Shown here in pieces: positions 8,905-17,860 of a stretch of 64,000 nt of DNA. A model generated the notes under the pieces. It saw nothing but the letters and a program-made list of their open reading frames with translations. It did not search any database and was not told the DNA's origin. Within the stretch, counting starts at the first letter, position 1, and the number at the start of each line of letters is the position of its first letter. Origin of the DNA: an uncultured Lachnospiraceae bacterium. GTDB taxonomy: Bacteria; Bacillota; Clostridia; Lachnospirales; Lachnospiraceae. The stretch is from positions 17,239-81,238 of the forward strand of contig CAJUII010000004.1 in the NCBI GenBank assembly GCA_910586405.1, read 5' to 3'. A program made the translations under genes and the position numbers.

Positions 8905-9897
8905 TCAGTCGTCCCTGCCGCCTGCAAGAAATTCCACATACTTGCCTGTACCGATGGCAACTGCCGTCATGGGATCCTCCGCAGTCATCGTATTGATTCC
9001 TGTTCTGGACTCGATCAGATCCTCTAATCCACAAAGCAGACTTCCGCCCCCCGTGAGCACAATACCTCTGTCAGCGATATCCGCCGCCAGTTCAGGCGGT
9101 GTTTTCTCAAGCACGCTGTGTATTGTATCAATGATCTGGGAAGTCGTCTCGCGGAGCGCTTCCTCCGTCTCATCGGAGGAGACACGAATGGTCTTTGGCA
9201 GACCTGTCACAAGGTTGCGCCCTCTGACATCCATGTAATCAACTTCCGGTCTCTTAAATGCTGAACCTATTTTAATTTTAATATCTTCTGCTGTTCTCTC
9301 ACCAATCAAAAGGTTGTGTTTCTTTCTCATGTATCTGACGATCGCTTCGTCAAAATCATCGCCTGCAACCTTGATGGATGCACTGACAACCGTGCCGCCA
9401 AGCGATATTACCGCGATATCAGACGTTCCGCCCCCGATATCCACGATCATATTTCCACAGGGTTTCGAGATATCGATCCCCGCACCGATCGCCGCTGCAA
9501 TCGGCTCTTCAATAATCTTGACATCCCTCGCACCCGCCTGGTACGTAGCATCCTCAACCGCCTTCTTCTCCACCTCCGTGACACCACTCGGCACGCATAC
9601 GGCAATAATAGGCTTTCTGAAAGTTTTTCTGCCCAGTGCCTTCTGTATAAAGTGCTTCATCATCTGCTCCGTCACTTTATAATCAGAAATCACACCTTGT
9701 CTGAGCGGTCTGACTGCCACGATATTGCCTGGCGTTCTGCCCAGCATCAGACGCGCATCCTCTCCGATGGCTTTAATCTTTTGTGTGTCTCTGTCAAAGG
9801 CAACGACCGAAGGTTCTTTTAACACAACGCCCTTTCCTCTGATGTATACTAAAATACTTGCGGTTCCAAGATCAATTCCTATATCTGTGTATTGCAT
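8905..9897 (-). CDS. mbl: MreB-like actin homologue Mbl
   Basis: 330-aa bacterial actin that guides lateral wall synthesis. Phosphate-1 motif DIGIDLGTASILVYI near the N-terminus, phosphate-2 MIVDIGGGTSDIAV in the middle and adenosine motif VLTGGGSLLCG near the C-terminus are intact. Length is normal. AAAGGGG precedes the ATG at 9897. It could be called mreB by similarity alone; the flhO-flhP genes downstream favour mbl. It heads the minus-strand shape/flagellar unit and has an AT-rich 360-bp region upstream that likely holds its promoter. Confidence 0.93.
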   Translation of the reverse strand: MQYTDIGIDLGTASILVYIRGKGVVLKEPSVVAFDRDTQKIKAIGEDARLMLGRTPGNIVAVRPLRQGVISDYKVTEQMMKHFIQKALGRKTFRKPIIAVCVPSGVTEVEKKAVEDATYQAGARDVKIIEEPIAAAIGAGIDISKPCGNMIVDIGGGTSDIAVISLGGTVVSASIKVAGDDFDEAIVRYMRKKHNLLIGERTAEDIKIKIGSAFKRPEVDYMDVRGRNLVTGLPKTIRVSSDETEEALRETTSQIIDTIHSVLEKTPPELAADIADRGIVLTGGGSLLCGLEDLIESRTGINTMTAEDPMTAVAIGTGKYVEFLAGGRDD

Positions 9898-10261
9898 GGC
9901 TGTGTGCCCCTTTCTTTCTGATCAAATTTGTTTAAACCGGTACAATTCTGCTATGATTCATGAGCTTTGTCTCATCATCTACTGAAATTTAGTATTCCCA
10001 TTACAGTTATATCTATTATATATCCGCAAAGACATACTATAACTAAGCCATTATACCCTAATTTAACCAATTTTCAAAGGGGTTTCATACTTTTTTTACA
10101 ATAAAAACTTTGGAAACCTCAAAAAATGCCATCAAAGTCATTTCACACTAACTATATCGGTTGCCTTTTCACATTACTTTAGTTATTTTCAAAACATTAT
10201 GTAAATTTATTATATTATCTGACAACTGATTTGTAAATACCCTTTTTGTAAAAAATTCAAC
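9898..10261 (-). other. AT-rich intergenic region upstream of mbl
   Basis: About 360 bp without a plausible gene on either strand. Long T and A runs and several TATAAT-like hexamers suggest that the mbl promoter(s) lie here, but no single -35/-10 pair stands out. Confidence 0.4.
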
Positions 10262-10303
10262 AAAAAAACTGTCACAAAAAACGCAATTCGCTTTTTGTGA
10301 CAG
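10262..10303 (-). terminator. Intrinsic terminator after the bactofilin gene
   Basis: 12-bp stem CTGTCACAAAAA/TTTTTGTGACAG (10269-10280 with 10292-10303) followed on the minus strand by seven T residues. It ends the murA-M23-bactofilin stretch and isolates mbl. Confidence 0.88.
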
Positions 10304-10315
10304 CCTATGCTCTCG

Positions 10316-10717
10316 TTACTCCGATTTAGAATCACCAAACAAACTCCCTGACCCTGCCGACGACATCGTACACCTTCCGTCAAATGCTGCGCCCTCGTCA
10401 ATGACAAGAGAGCCCGCAGTGATATTTCCCGCAATCTTTCCAGTCGATAAAATCTCCAGCTTTCCCTGCACCACGATATCCCCGTCCACCTTTCCAGAGA
10501 TGATAACGCTCTGGGCGGAGATATTCCCTTTGATCTGCCCGTCTGCACTGAGAATCAGCTTCTTCTCACAAGTACAGTTCCCATTGATCACACCGTCAAT
10601 CCGTATCGTCTCCGCGGAAGTCAAATCTCCGTCAAAAGTAGTCTCCTTTCCGATCAGGGTGCTGATCTTCTCTCGTCCATCGTCCGTATATGCGGAATTT
10701 CTTCCTTTCCCTAACAT
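10316..10717 (-). CDS. Bactofilin (DUF583) cytoskeletal protein
   Basis: 133-aa polymer-forming beta-helix protein. Regular six-residue rungs can be seen: TIRIDGVINGN, LILSADGQIKGN, VIISGKVDGDI, LEILSTGKIAGN, LVIDEGAAFDG. The termini are short and unstructured (TLIGKETTFDGDL before, GSGSLFGDSKSE after). Bactofilins form nucleotide-free filaments that localise wall enzymes and are often encoded beside M23 peptidase genes, as here (14 bp after the LytM-like gene). AAAGGAGGAATATC precedes the ATG. A role in curvature, motility or spore engulfment cannot be decided from sequence. Confidence 0.93.
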   Translation of the reverse strand: MLGKGRNSAYTDDGREKISTLIGKETTFDGDLTSAETIRIDGVINGNCTCEKKLILSADGQIKGNISAQSVIISGKVDGDIVVQGKLEILSTGKIAGNITAGSLVIDEGAAFDGRCTMSSAGSGSLFGDSKSE

Positions 10718-10731
10718 GATATTCCTCCTTT

Positions 10732-11484
10732 TTATCCCTTCGCTTCCAAGATCTGCAACGGGTCAATTGCCTGCTCCTCAAAGATCACCTGATAGTCAAG
10801 TTGTGTCTCCCCGCCATTCACTGTGACCAATGTATCACGTACCTGCACCTGCTGCCCAGCCTCCACCGATACCGCTGCCTCCTGCTGACACATATAGCGC
10901 GATCTGTATCCATTGCCATGATCTACTTCTATAATAACCGGATATGTATCATCTGCGCCAACCGAAGCGATCATCCCATCTCCCGCAGCAATAATGCGGT
11001 CCTCCGACTGTGTACTGAACGAGATAAACGGATGCTCCTCTGTATATTGCTCCTTCAGGATTCCGCCTGCCGTACATGGCAGCTGACTTGGGACAGAAGT
11101 ATCCCTGACTGTCTCCTCCTCACTGCTCTCTGGCTGTGATTCCACTTCTTCCGCCAACTCAGCTCTCAGCGACTCCGCCTGCCTAAACAGCTCATTCTCT
11201 TCCTCAAGAGCAACATTCTGCGCACTCAGAGTATCTCTTTCTTTTGTGAGCTGTTTCACCGTCTGCTCACTTGACGCCAGCTTCTTGCGAAGCTCGGTTT
11301 CATTTTGATAATGCGTCCCCGAACGAAAAATAGTCCACGCAAAAGTGATACATATAAGCGCCATCAGGACTATGATCAGACGCAGCGTCACAACCGAAAG
11401 ATAGAACTGCTTGGTATCATTTCCTATATTAGAAGCAAAAATAAGAGAAAACGTTTCCTTTCGTTTATGTTTTTGCTGTTTCAT
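10732..11484 (-). CDS. Membrane-anchored degenerate M23/LytM-like protein (SpoIIQ-like candidate)
   Basis: 250 aa. A basic N-terminus is followed by one membrane helix (about residues 30-52), a coiled coil (residues about 60-115), an acidic linker, and a LytM-like domain (DRIIAAGDGMIASVG, VIIEVDHGNGYRSRYMC, VEAGQQVQVRDTLVTV). The catalytic HxxxD and HxH motifs of M23 peptidases are missing, so it is probably not an active hydrolase. Gene order murA - this gene - mbl - flhO - flhP equals the Bacillus region in which SpoIIQ, itself a catalytically degenerate LytM protein, occurs. The start is ATG 11484, six bases after GGAG; an in-frame ATG 12 bp upstream has no such site. Confidence 0.75.
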   Translation of the reverse strand: MKQQKHKRKETFSLIFASNIGNDTKQFYLSVVTLRLIIVLMALICITFAWTIFRSGTHYQNETELRKKLASSEQTVKQLTKERDTLSAQNVALEEENELFRQAESLRAELAEEVESQPESSEEETVRDTSVPSQLPCTAGGILKEQYTEEHPFISFSTQSEDRIIAAGDGMIASVGADDTYPVIIEVDHGNGYRSRYMCQQEAAVSVEAGQQVQVRDTLVTVNGGETQLDYQVIFEEQAIDPLQILEAKG

Positions 11485-11554
11485 AAGAATCTCCATTCTG
11501 CATTTACATTACAAACTTGCTGCCGCTTACCGACATAGGTCGCATAGGCACTTC

Positions 11555-12847
11555 CTATCCGACCTTCAATTTAAACTTTTGTAACTCTTTCTCCGACTCT
11601 ACTTTCTCAATCTGTGCGCCCAGACTTTGCAGTTTCACATCAAAGTCCTCATACCCGCGCTCAATATATTTGATATCATCCACTGTGCTCAGTCCCTCCG
11701 CAGTGAGACAGGCAAGCACAAGCGCTGCACCGGCTCTGAGGTCCGGCGCCGTCAGATTCGCGCTGGTCAATTTATCCACGCCCTCTATAATGGCTGTATT
11801 TCCCTCCACTTTAATATTCGATCCCATCTTTGCAAGCTCATCCACATACTTAAAGCGGTTGTCAAAAATGCTTTCCGTCACGATGCTTGTCCCCTTTGCA
11901 AGTGCCAGGGACACTGCGATCTGCGGCTGCATATCCGTGGGAAATCCTGGATACGGCAGCGTCTTGACATGTGTATTTTGGATACATTTGGACATGACGA
12001 CACGCACCGCGTCATCTGACTCCTCAATCTGGCATCCCATCTCCATCAATTTTGCTGTCGTAGATTCCAGATGCTTAGGAATCACATTCTTGATCGTGAC
12101 ATCCCCTTTTGTGATCGCCGCCGCAAACATAAATGTTCCCGCCTCGATCTGATCAGGAATGATCGAGTACTCCGACGCATGCAGCTTCTTCACCCCAGAC
12201 ACTCGAACCACATCGGTTCCAGCGCCTTTAATATTGGCCCCCATCGAGTTGAGAAAATTCGCCACGTCTACCACATGCGGCTCCTTCGCCGCATTCTCGA
12301 TCACGGTCCTGCCCTCCGCGAGCGCAGCTGCCAGCATAATATTGATCGTGGCGCCCACTGACACGGTGTCAAGATAGATATGTGCGCCCCTTAGCTGCTG
12401 TGCATCGGCTATAATCAGCCCATGCTCGATCTTAACACTTGCCCCCAGCGCCTTAAATCCCTTAATGTGCAGGTCAATCTTGCGGCTTCCAATGTTACAG
12501 CCGCCCGGCAGTGCCACCTCTGCATGTTTATACTTCCCAAGCAGTGCCCCCAGCAAATAGTAAGATGCCCTGATCTTCTTGATGTAATCATCCTCGATCA
12601 CGAGTCCCGATATCATGGACGCGTTGATTCTCACGGTATGTCTATCGCTCCGGTATACGATCACGCCGATACTCTCCATCGCCTGAAGCAGCACATTGAT
12701 GTCTCTCACATCGGGTATATTGTCAATCACTGTCATCTCATCCGTCATAATTGCTGCGGCAAGCACGCCCAATGCTGCATTCTTTGCGCCGCCGATTTCA
12801 ACTTCACCAACCAGGGGATTCCCCCCCTTAATTGCGTACTGTTCCAT
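11555..12847 (-). CDS. murA: UDP-N-acetylglucosamine 1-carboxyvinyltransferase MurA
   Basis: First committed step of peptidoglycan synthesis: transfers enolpyruvate from PEP to UDP-GlcNAc. The 430-aa protein shows the N-terminal KGGNPLVGEVEIGGAKNAAL, the catalytic-loop cysteine in LPGGCNIGSR (Cys117 from this start), and the C-terminal RAGAALVLACLTAEG. Having Cys in the loop predicts fosfomycin sensitivity by this route. The start at 12847 is preferred because AGGTGG lies just upstream and the family begins ME.Y.I.GG; an in-frame ATG at 12862 is possible. It lies between an M23 peptidase and the SpoIIQ-like gene. Confidence 0.96.
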   Translation of the reverse strand: MEQYAIKGGNPLVGEVEIGGAKNAALGVLAAAIMTDEMTVIDNIPDVRDINVLLQAMESIGVIVYRSDRHTVRINASMISGLVIEDDYIKKIRASYYLLGALLGKYKHAEVALPGGCNIGSRKIDLHIKGFKALGASVKIEHGLIIADAQQLRGAHIYLDTVSVGATINIMLAAALAEGRTVIENAAKEPHVVDVANFLNSMGANIKGAGTDVVRVSGVKKLHASEYSIIPDQIEAGTFMFAAAITKGDVTIKNVIPKHLESTTAKLMEMGCQIEESDDAVRVVMSKCIQNTHVKTLPYPGFPTDMQPQIAVSLALAKGTSIVTESIFDNRFKYVDELAKMGSNIKVEGNTAIIEGVDKLTSANLTAPDLRAGAALVLACLTAEGLSTVDDIKYIERGYEDFDVKLQSLGAQIEKVESEKELQKFKLKVG

Positions 12848-13043
12848 CGTCCACCTCATCATTTTCCTGTAACTGTTGAACCCATCACACTATCGTTTAC
12901 GTCACTGTCTATCATCCCCAGCAACGCACTTTTTATTATGTCTCTCACACAGATACACGTCTTAGCACTTTGACAATCCTTTTGCGTCAAATTTCTTTCT
13001 TCTATTCCTTGTATTACCCTTTTATTCACTTGTACGCTGTTCA

Positions 13044-13073
13044 CTTATACACAGTTGTTTATTCAATAACCAA
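13044..13073 (-). promoter_or_regulatory. Predicted sigma-A promoter of murA in a 346-bp intergenic region
   Basis: On the minus strand TTGGTT, an 18-base spacer and TATAAG. The hexamer TATAAG overlaps a perfect single DnaA-box sequence TTATACACA (plus strand 13045-13053). The rest of 12863-13208 is AT-rich with no supported gene. Confidence 0.45.
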
Positions 13074-13208
13074 ACTCTTTCGATTATATACCTTTTTCAT
13101 ACATTTGTAAACTGCCAGACTGCTATGTATATTTTGTTTTCATCTGTGTTTTTTGTTGACATTAACGAAACAACTCACGCAGCAACAGATATCCCGTTCT
13201 GTTTTTTG

Positions 13209-14777
13209 TCAATTTAGATATTTTAATGGATTCACAGCACTTCCGTTAATACGTATTTCAAAATGAAGATGTGGACCAGTGCTTCGTCCTGTATTGCCAC
13301 TCAGCGCAATCCGCTCACCCTGCGATACGGTCTGACCTGCTTTAACCAAAACTTTACTCAGATGTCCGTAGCGGGTCTGTCTGCCATCCGCATGATTGAT
13401 ATAGACCGCATACCCATAGCCGCTCGCCCAGCCTGCGTGAACAACAGTCCCTGCATTGGATGCCGCCACTGTCGTACCAATCGGCACCGCCCAGTCCACA
13501 CCCTTGTGGTTGGTTGAGGCCCCCTTGGTCGGTGCACTCCTCGCGCCGAATCCAGAGCTCAGCCTGCCGCCTGAGATTGGCTTGATATAGGTCGGCGGTA
13601 TCTTGGTTCCCCGCTCGATGATCTTGGGCACTGCCTCAGCGTAAATCTCCTGCTTTAAGATTTCCCTGCCGACCTCCTGACCGTTTTTGTATGCAATCAC
13701 GGCTGCCACCTTACGTCTTCCGGCAGAGGGCTCCTGCAAAGTTACCCGCTGTGTCGTGTACCAATCATCATTTGGTATGTACTGCACTTCCGCCTCGTAA
13801 TCCTCTGTGTAGACCTGCTCCTCCTTCCACATGATAGATAATTCTGGCTCCGGCACATTGATGACAAGCTCCTGATCGACCCGAATCATTGTATTTTCAT
13901 CCTCTAGTGCATCATTGATTGCAATCAGTTCATCCATTGGAATATTGTTGGTGAGACAAATCTGCGACAGTGTATCCCCGGAGACAACCTTATATATAAT
14001 CTGTGTCTCCTGCTCCTTCGTCACAAGATTCACTGCCTCCTCCACCGTGTTGAGCTCCTCCTCCAGAAGATATGCCTCCACGACCTCGATCTTCTCCGCA
14101 TAATCAATATCTGTCAGGCCGCCTGCATAGTCCGCAAAGCCCCTCTCTATCTCCGGCTCCACCGCCGCAAACATCGCATCAAGCTCCGACTCAATCCCGG
14201 CGGACATGTCAAACGGTGCCTCCTCTGCCGCCGTGTCCCCAATCGGGCGGATCACCGCCTCCAATACATTGATCTCACGGTCGCTGTCCATCTCCAGTTC
14301 GACCTGATACTGACTTTGTGTGTCATATGGTGACAATGCCTGCTCCAGCAGCTCATGCACCTCCTCATAGGACCCTAAGTTCACCGCAGTCTCATTGACC
14401 TTGACTGTGTACGAACGATGAAGTGTCTCGCGTGTGCTGCGCTTCATGACATCCGCCATCTTTTTGATGACATCCTCCTCGTCATCGACTGCCGCCCACA
14501 TCCTTTCGCTCCCAACAGTCTCCAGCTCTGTATCCATGAAAACCAGTTCATTGCTGCCAAGCTCTTTCACCGCCCGGCGCCTCGCCTTTGTCAGAAGCTC
14601 ATCTAAATGGTCCTCTGAAGACAGGTTTCCCACCTCGACTCCATTTAACCGAACCGTGAAATAGTTATCTCCTGTATGTTGAAAAAGCCGCATTGACGGA
14701 AATAAGAGCGCACAGACCGCAAGGGCAATCGCAGCCGCCTCTACATAACACAGCTTTATTTTTCTATTTAAATGCAT
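13209..14777 (-). CDS. Secreted/anchored M23 peptidoglycan endopeptidase with LysM and G5 domains
   Basis: 522 aa. One N-terminal membrane segment (residues 12-28), a long helical/acidic region, a LysM motif (262-308, YKVVSGDTLSQICLTNN), a G5-type region (about 315-390) and a C-terminal M23 domain (about 400-522). Zinc ligands are intact: His424 and Asp428 in NHKGVDW and His505 in HLHFE, with His472 in RYGHL as the catalytic histidine. It should cleave peptide cross-links in the wall. AAAGGAAC precedes ATG 14777. It is transcribed toward murA, with its own spacing of more than 300 bp, so probably separate. Confidence 0.94.
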   Translation of the reverse strand: MHLNRKIKLCYVEAAAIALAVCALLFPSMRLFQHTGDNYFTVRLNGVEVGNLSSEDHLDELLTKARRRAVKELGSNELVFMDTELETVGSERMWAAVDDEEDVIKKMADVMKRSTRETLHRSYTVKVNETAVNLGSYEEVHELLEQALSPYDTQSQYQVELEMDSDREINVLEAVIRPIGDTAAEEAPFDMSAGIESELDAMFAAVEPEIERGFADYAGGLTDIDYAEKIEVVEAYLLEEELNTVEEAVNLVTKEQETQIIYKVVSGDTLSQICLTNNIPMDELIAINDALEDENTMIRVDQELVINVPEPELSIMWKEEQVYTEDYEAEVQYIPNDDWYTTQRVTLQEPSAGRRKVAAVIAYKNGQEVGREILKQEIYAEAVPKIIERGTKIPPTYIKPISGGRLSSGFGARSAPTKGASTNHKGVDWAVPIGTTVAASNAGTVVHAGWASGYGYAVYINHADGRQTRYGHLSKVLVKAGQTVSQGERIALSGNTGRSTGPHLHFEIRINGSAVNPLKYLN

Positions 14778-14941
14778 ATTCTGTTCCTTTTACCATTGTG
14801 ATTATTTTTTAACATTTTCATTCTAACAGCCTTTTGCGGTAATGTAAAGAAAAAACTTATCCCATCCAAAACCCTTTAAAAACAAAAGCACCAAATCTTC
14901 CTTATGCCCTAATAGAAGCTTTGATGCCATACATTCTGATT

Positions 14942-15511
14942 TTATTTTTTTGAGCGCCGTACACTGAATCCAAATTTTCCCAGATGGCTGCCTAGGTCAT
15001 AATATACGCCGTGGCTGTAGACAATGGGCGCTGCGTCCTCCAGGTGAAATCCTCCCTTCGCATCCATATACTGCTCGTCCACATGCACCGCAACCACCTT
15101 TGCAAGAAACATCTCATGCGAGCCAAGCAGTTCCGTCCGAACGACCCTGCACTCAATATTCACTGGACTCTCCGCAATGCCGGGCGCCTTCACACAGTCT
15201 GACGGAACAGGTGTAAGGTTTGATTCCTTCCACTTGTCAACATCCCTGCCGCTGCGCACTCCACAGTAATCCGCAGCGCTTGTGAGCGCTCTGGTCGTAA
15301 GGTTTATGACAAACTCCCCCGTCTCTTTGATCATGTGATACGAATAGCGCGACGGGCGGACGGAAATACTCACCATCGGCGGATTGGTGCAGACCGTCCC
15401 TGCCCATGCAACCGTGATAATGTTAGTGTTTCCGCTGTTGTCCGCCACACTCACCATCACCGCGGGCAGCGGATAGAGCATGTTGCCCGGTTTAAATGAA
15501 ATCTTTGCCAT
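14942..15511 (-). CDS. Flavin reductase-like / flavoredoxin FMN-binding protein
   Basis: 189 aa with the FMN-binding split-barrel pattern: NMLYPLPAVMVSVADNSG at the start, IITVAWAGTVCTNPPMVSISVRPSRYSYHMI with the flavin-binding stretch, GEFVINL, and a C-terminal PIVYSHGVYYDLG. This family (flavin_reduct, flavoredoxin) reduces or shuttles electrons via FMN in anaerobes; the partner is not known. It is the second gene after a coiled-coil membrane protein (10 bp apart). No cysteine pair suggests a redox-active disulfide; activity is inferred from family only. Confidence 0.88.
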   Translation of the reverse strand: MAKISFKPGNMLYPLPAVMVSVADNSGNTNIITVAWAGTVCTNPPMVSISVRPSRYSYHMIKETGEFVINLTTRALTSAADYCGVRSGRDVDKWKESNLTPVPSDCVKAPGIAESPVNIECRVVRTELLGSHEMFLAKVVAVHVDEQYMDAKGGFHLEDAAPIVYSHGVYYDLGSHLGKFGFSVRRSKK

Positions 15512-15521
15512 ACTCGTCTCC

Positions 15522-16157
15522 TTACTTGATGATTCCCATAATCATCAACACCCACAGAACTATGCTGGCAGCCGATGCCAGCATGGAAATCACACTAAAT
15601 GCTATGACCTTGTTCAGCTTTGCATTCAAGGCACTCTTCAAAGCGCTCTGCTCATTTTGTGCATTCTCCATGGAGCGCTTGATCTCGTCAACCACAACTG
15701 CCTGTACATTTCTGTACACCTTGACATTTTCCTTGTGCACAAAGTCATCGGATTTCTGAAATTTATTTTCAAGTAAATCTGTGATCGCAGAGATATCTGT
15801 CTGCTTGCGCGCCTCCTCTGCCCGCTCCCGTTCCAGCCGGTCCTCCTCCCTGCGCTCTAGCTCTGCCTCACGGTTTCTCGTCTGTTCATCCGTCAGATCC
15901 CGCAGCGCTGCGATCAGCCGCTGCTCCTCTTCCTTCATATTCTGGATTTTGCCCGCATTATCCCCAATCATCAGATCGAGCTTCTCTGAAAGCTCCGTAT
16001 TGCGGTAATTCAGCTTTCTCATCTCCTGCAAAATCTTCTCGTATTCCGACACTTGCAGTTGCAGCCGTTTCATCTCCTCTGCTTCCGCCTGTGAATTTGC
16101 CTTGATCATCTCCTGTGCGCTGATTTTCTGCGCCAGCTTATCCATAAAATTATCCAT
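15522..16157 (-). CDS. Coiled-coil protein with C-terminal membrane anchor, unknown function
   Basis: 211 aa. Residues about 1-165 are highly charged with heptad character, including an Arg/Glu-rich run (AELERREEDRLERERAEEARK). The tail has a single transmembrane helix (about 183-207, FSVISMLASAASIVLWVLMIMGI), giving a tail-anchored, cytosol-facing coiled coil. No catalytic motif. Only 10 bp separates it from the flavin reductase gene, so the two are co-transcribed. No family recognised. Confidence 0.75.
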   Translation of the reverse strand: MDNFMDKLAQKISAQEMIKANSQAEAEEMKRLQLQVSEYEKILQEMRKLNYRNTELSEKLDLMIGDNAGKIQNMKEEEQRLIAALRDLTDEQTRNREAELERREEDRLERERAEEARKQTDISAITDLLENKFQKSDDFVHKENVKVYRNVQAVVVDEIKRSMENAQNEQSALKSALNAKLNKVIAFSVISMLASAASIVLWVLMIMGIIK

Positions 16158-16393
16158 GCCCTCAACCGTACCTCCAGTTCCTTACATTCAAACGCGCCTG
16201 CTTTTCTCTATATTATACCGCTTTTTGTGTATCTTGCATATAAAATATTATGTTTTCATTCGATTCATATACATATTCACAATAAGCTTACATTTTGTTC
16301 ATAGTTTATTCATATTTTACTGGTAATATTTAATCATAGCAAGCGACAACTACTTCGTGTTTTCATTACACATAGATAAATTTTTTCATAATA

Positions 16394-16426
16394 GCCTCGG
16401 TGCATTTCTTGTAAATGTACCGGGGC
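16394..16426. other. Stem-loop in the spacer after the alarmone synthetase gene
   Basis: 13-bp arms GCCTCGGTGCATT (16394-16406) and AATGTACCGGGGC (16414-16426). As plus-strand RNA all 13 positions pair, two of them as G-U; as minus-strand RNA those two become A-C mismatches. No strong U-tract follows on either strand. The remainder of 16158-16448 is AT-rich and empty. Confidence 0.5.
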
Positions 16427-16448
16427 ACTCCTCATTTTACCGGAAATA

Positions 16449-17084
16449 TTAATCCAACGACAACAACTTCACTTCCTCATTCAGCGACAGCATCTTGGCG
16501 TCTAGTTCGGAAACCATCCTGGCACATTCATAAAGCTCTTCCTGTATATATTCTGGGACATTCACATCGAATTTATAATTGATCTTGTGCTCTAAGCTCG
16601 CCCAAAAATCCATCGCCACTGTCCGAATCTGTATCTCGACCTTGGCGTCCACTCTCTTTTCGGATAAATAAATAGGAATGGACACGATCATGTGATAACT
16701 TTTGTACCCGCTGGGCTTCGGTCTCTTGATATAGTCCTTGATCGAGAGCACCTTGATATCACTCTGCCGTTCCAGCATTTCTGCAATTCTGTAAATATCG
16801 GTGGTAAATGAACATATGATTCGGATTCCTGCAATATCATTGATATATTGTACCATGTTGTCGATTGTTGATTCATAACCATGTTTTTTGAGTTTCTTGA
16901 CAATACTCTCCGAGGTCTTGATTCTTGACTTGATATGTTCGATTGGATTGTACTGGTGTACATGCTGAAATTCATCATTGAGAATCTCAAGCTTTGTCCC
17001 TATCTCTTTCAGAGCGGAACTGTATATCAGGATCACTTCTTTCCAGCTATCCACATCAGAGCTTCCATTTCCACTGTACTCCAT
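16449..17084 (-). CDS. Small alarmone synthetase (RelQ/YjbM-type GTP pyrophosphokinase)
   Basis: 211 aa, a single RelA/SpoT-type synthetase domain without hydrolase or TGS/ACT domains. Motifs: RIKTSESIVKKLKKHG (ATP side), DIAGIRIICSF, the G-loop YIKRPKPSGYKSYHMI and the catalytic EIQIRTVAMDFWASLEHKINYK. It makes (p)ppGpp from ATP and GTP/GDP in the cytosol under stress. The start at 17084 follows GGAAAGGCGGGGG; an upstream in-frame ATG at 17120 would add 12 residues without family support. Single-gene unit, flanked by AT-rich spacers. Confidence 0.94.
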   Translation of the reverse strand: MEYSGNGSSDVDSWKEVILIYSSALKEIGTKLEILNDEFQHVHQYNPIEHIKSRIKTSESIVKKLKKHGYESTIDNMVQYINDIAGIRIICSFTTDIYRIAEMLERQSDIKVLSIKDYIKRPKPSGYKSYHMIVSIPIYLSEKRVDAKVEIQIRTVAMDFWASLEHKINYKFDVNVPEYIQEELYECARMVSELDAKMLSLNEEVKLLSLD

Positions 17085-17364
17085 AAACCCCCGCCTTTCC
17101 CATTTTCCCCACAAACACAACGTTTATTATTTTACCACATTTTAGGGAATTGTGAACAGTTCAAATCTAAAATTTTTATTTAAATTTCTTTTTTCCCATA
17201 AGATGTACTTCTATGTATCAATAAATCCTTTTTATTTATACGCTTTCATGATAAAATTGTTTCATGTTTCATCTAATAAAGGCTCTTTGTACCTGATATG
17301 ATGAGAAATTTTTGACAGACAAGAAGGATTTCAAGAGACTATTACATTGTTAGGAGGATCTATT

Positions 17365-17631
17365 ATGTTCCGATTATGGGCCAGAATATTTCAGGATAAC
17401 CACATGATACAGGACACTGTCATCTGCGACGAGCGCGCTGAGACACGCACGCACAAGGTATTTGACGCACTTGAATCCGTCTGTTACCAGTTTGACCTCG
17501 GCAAGCCAATCTGGTTAGACGCCAACATCGCGGATTTTAAGAAACACGATAAAACCCGATTTTCGTCCGACAATTTTGTGGAGGATATCGATTTTGACTA
17601 TCTGGAAATCCATGTGATCGAGGAGGATTAA
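17365..17631 (+). CDS. Conserved 88-aa protein of unknown function
   Basis: Starts at ATG 17365 seven bases after a perfect AGGAGG. The protein is acidic, soluble and rich in aromatic residues; it contains KPIWLDANIADFKKHDKTRF and ends FDYLEIHVIEED. I recall similar short proteins in other Lachnospiraceae genomes but know no function. It is a single gene with about 240 bp of AT-rich sequence upstream. Confidence 0.75.
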   Translation: MFRLWARIFQDNHMIQDTVICDERAETRTHKVFDALESVCYQFDLGKPIWLDANIADFKKHDKTRFSSDNFVEDIDFDYLEIHVIEED

Positions 17632-17768
17632 TTCGTAATTTGGCATTCTTTTACATAATATTGGTTGACATTAGGCATGATAAGTAGTAGTATAGTTAGT
17701 ATCCAAATGTAGTTTTTAATACTATATTATATTTTATTAAAGTCTATATACAATTGTATGAATTGTCA

Positions 17769-17840
17769 CCACGCCGCTAAGATCTCCTGTCTTTTTTGTC
17801 CAATCAGTCACAAAAAAGTCAAGAAAGGGCTCAGCGGTGG
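17769..17840 (+). promoter_or_regulatory. Structured 5' leader of the PAQR gene
   Basis: Two nested inverted repeats: an outer arm pair CCACGCCGCTAAG (17769-17781) with CTCAGCGGTGG (17830-17840), one bulge, and an inner pair TGTCTTTTTTGT (17788-17799) with ACAAAAAAGTCA (17810-17821), one mismatch. The structure ends 8 bp before the AAGGAGG ribosome site of the next gene. It could be a riboswitch, a protein-binding leader or an attenuator; no known class was matched. Confidence 0.55.
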
Positions 17841-17860
17841 ATGTAAAGGAGGAAAATATT

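Noticed and set aside
12859..13044. 61-codon minus-strand frame just upstream of murA
   Set aside because: It would start at a GTG inside the predicted -10 element, has no ribosome site and no recognisable product; the region is better read as promoter and leader.
13045..13053. Single perfect DnaA box upstream of murA
   Set aside because: One 9-mer match is expected by chance in 64 kb; no second box nearby.
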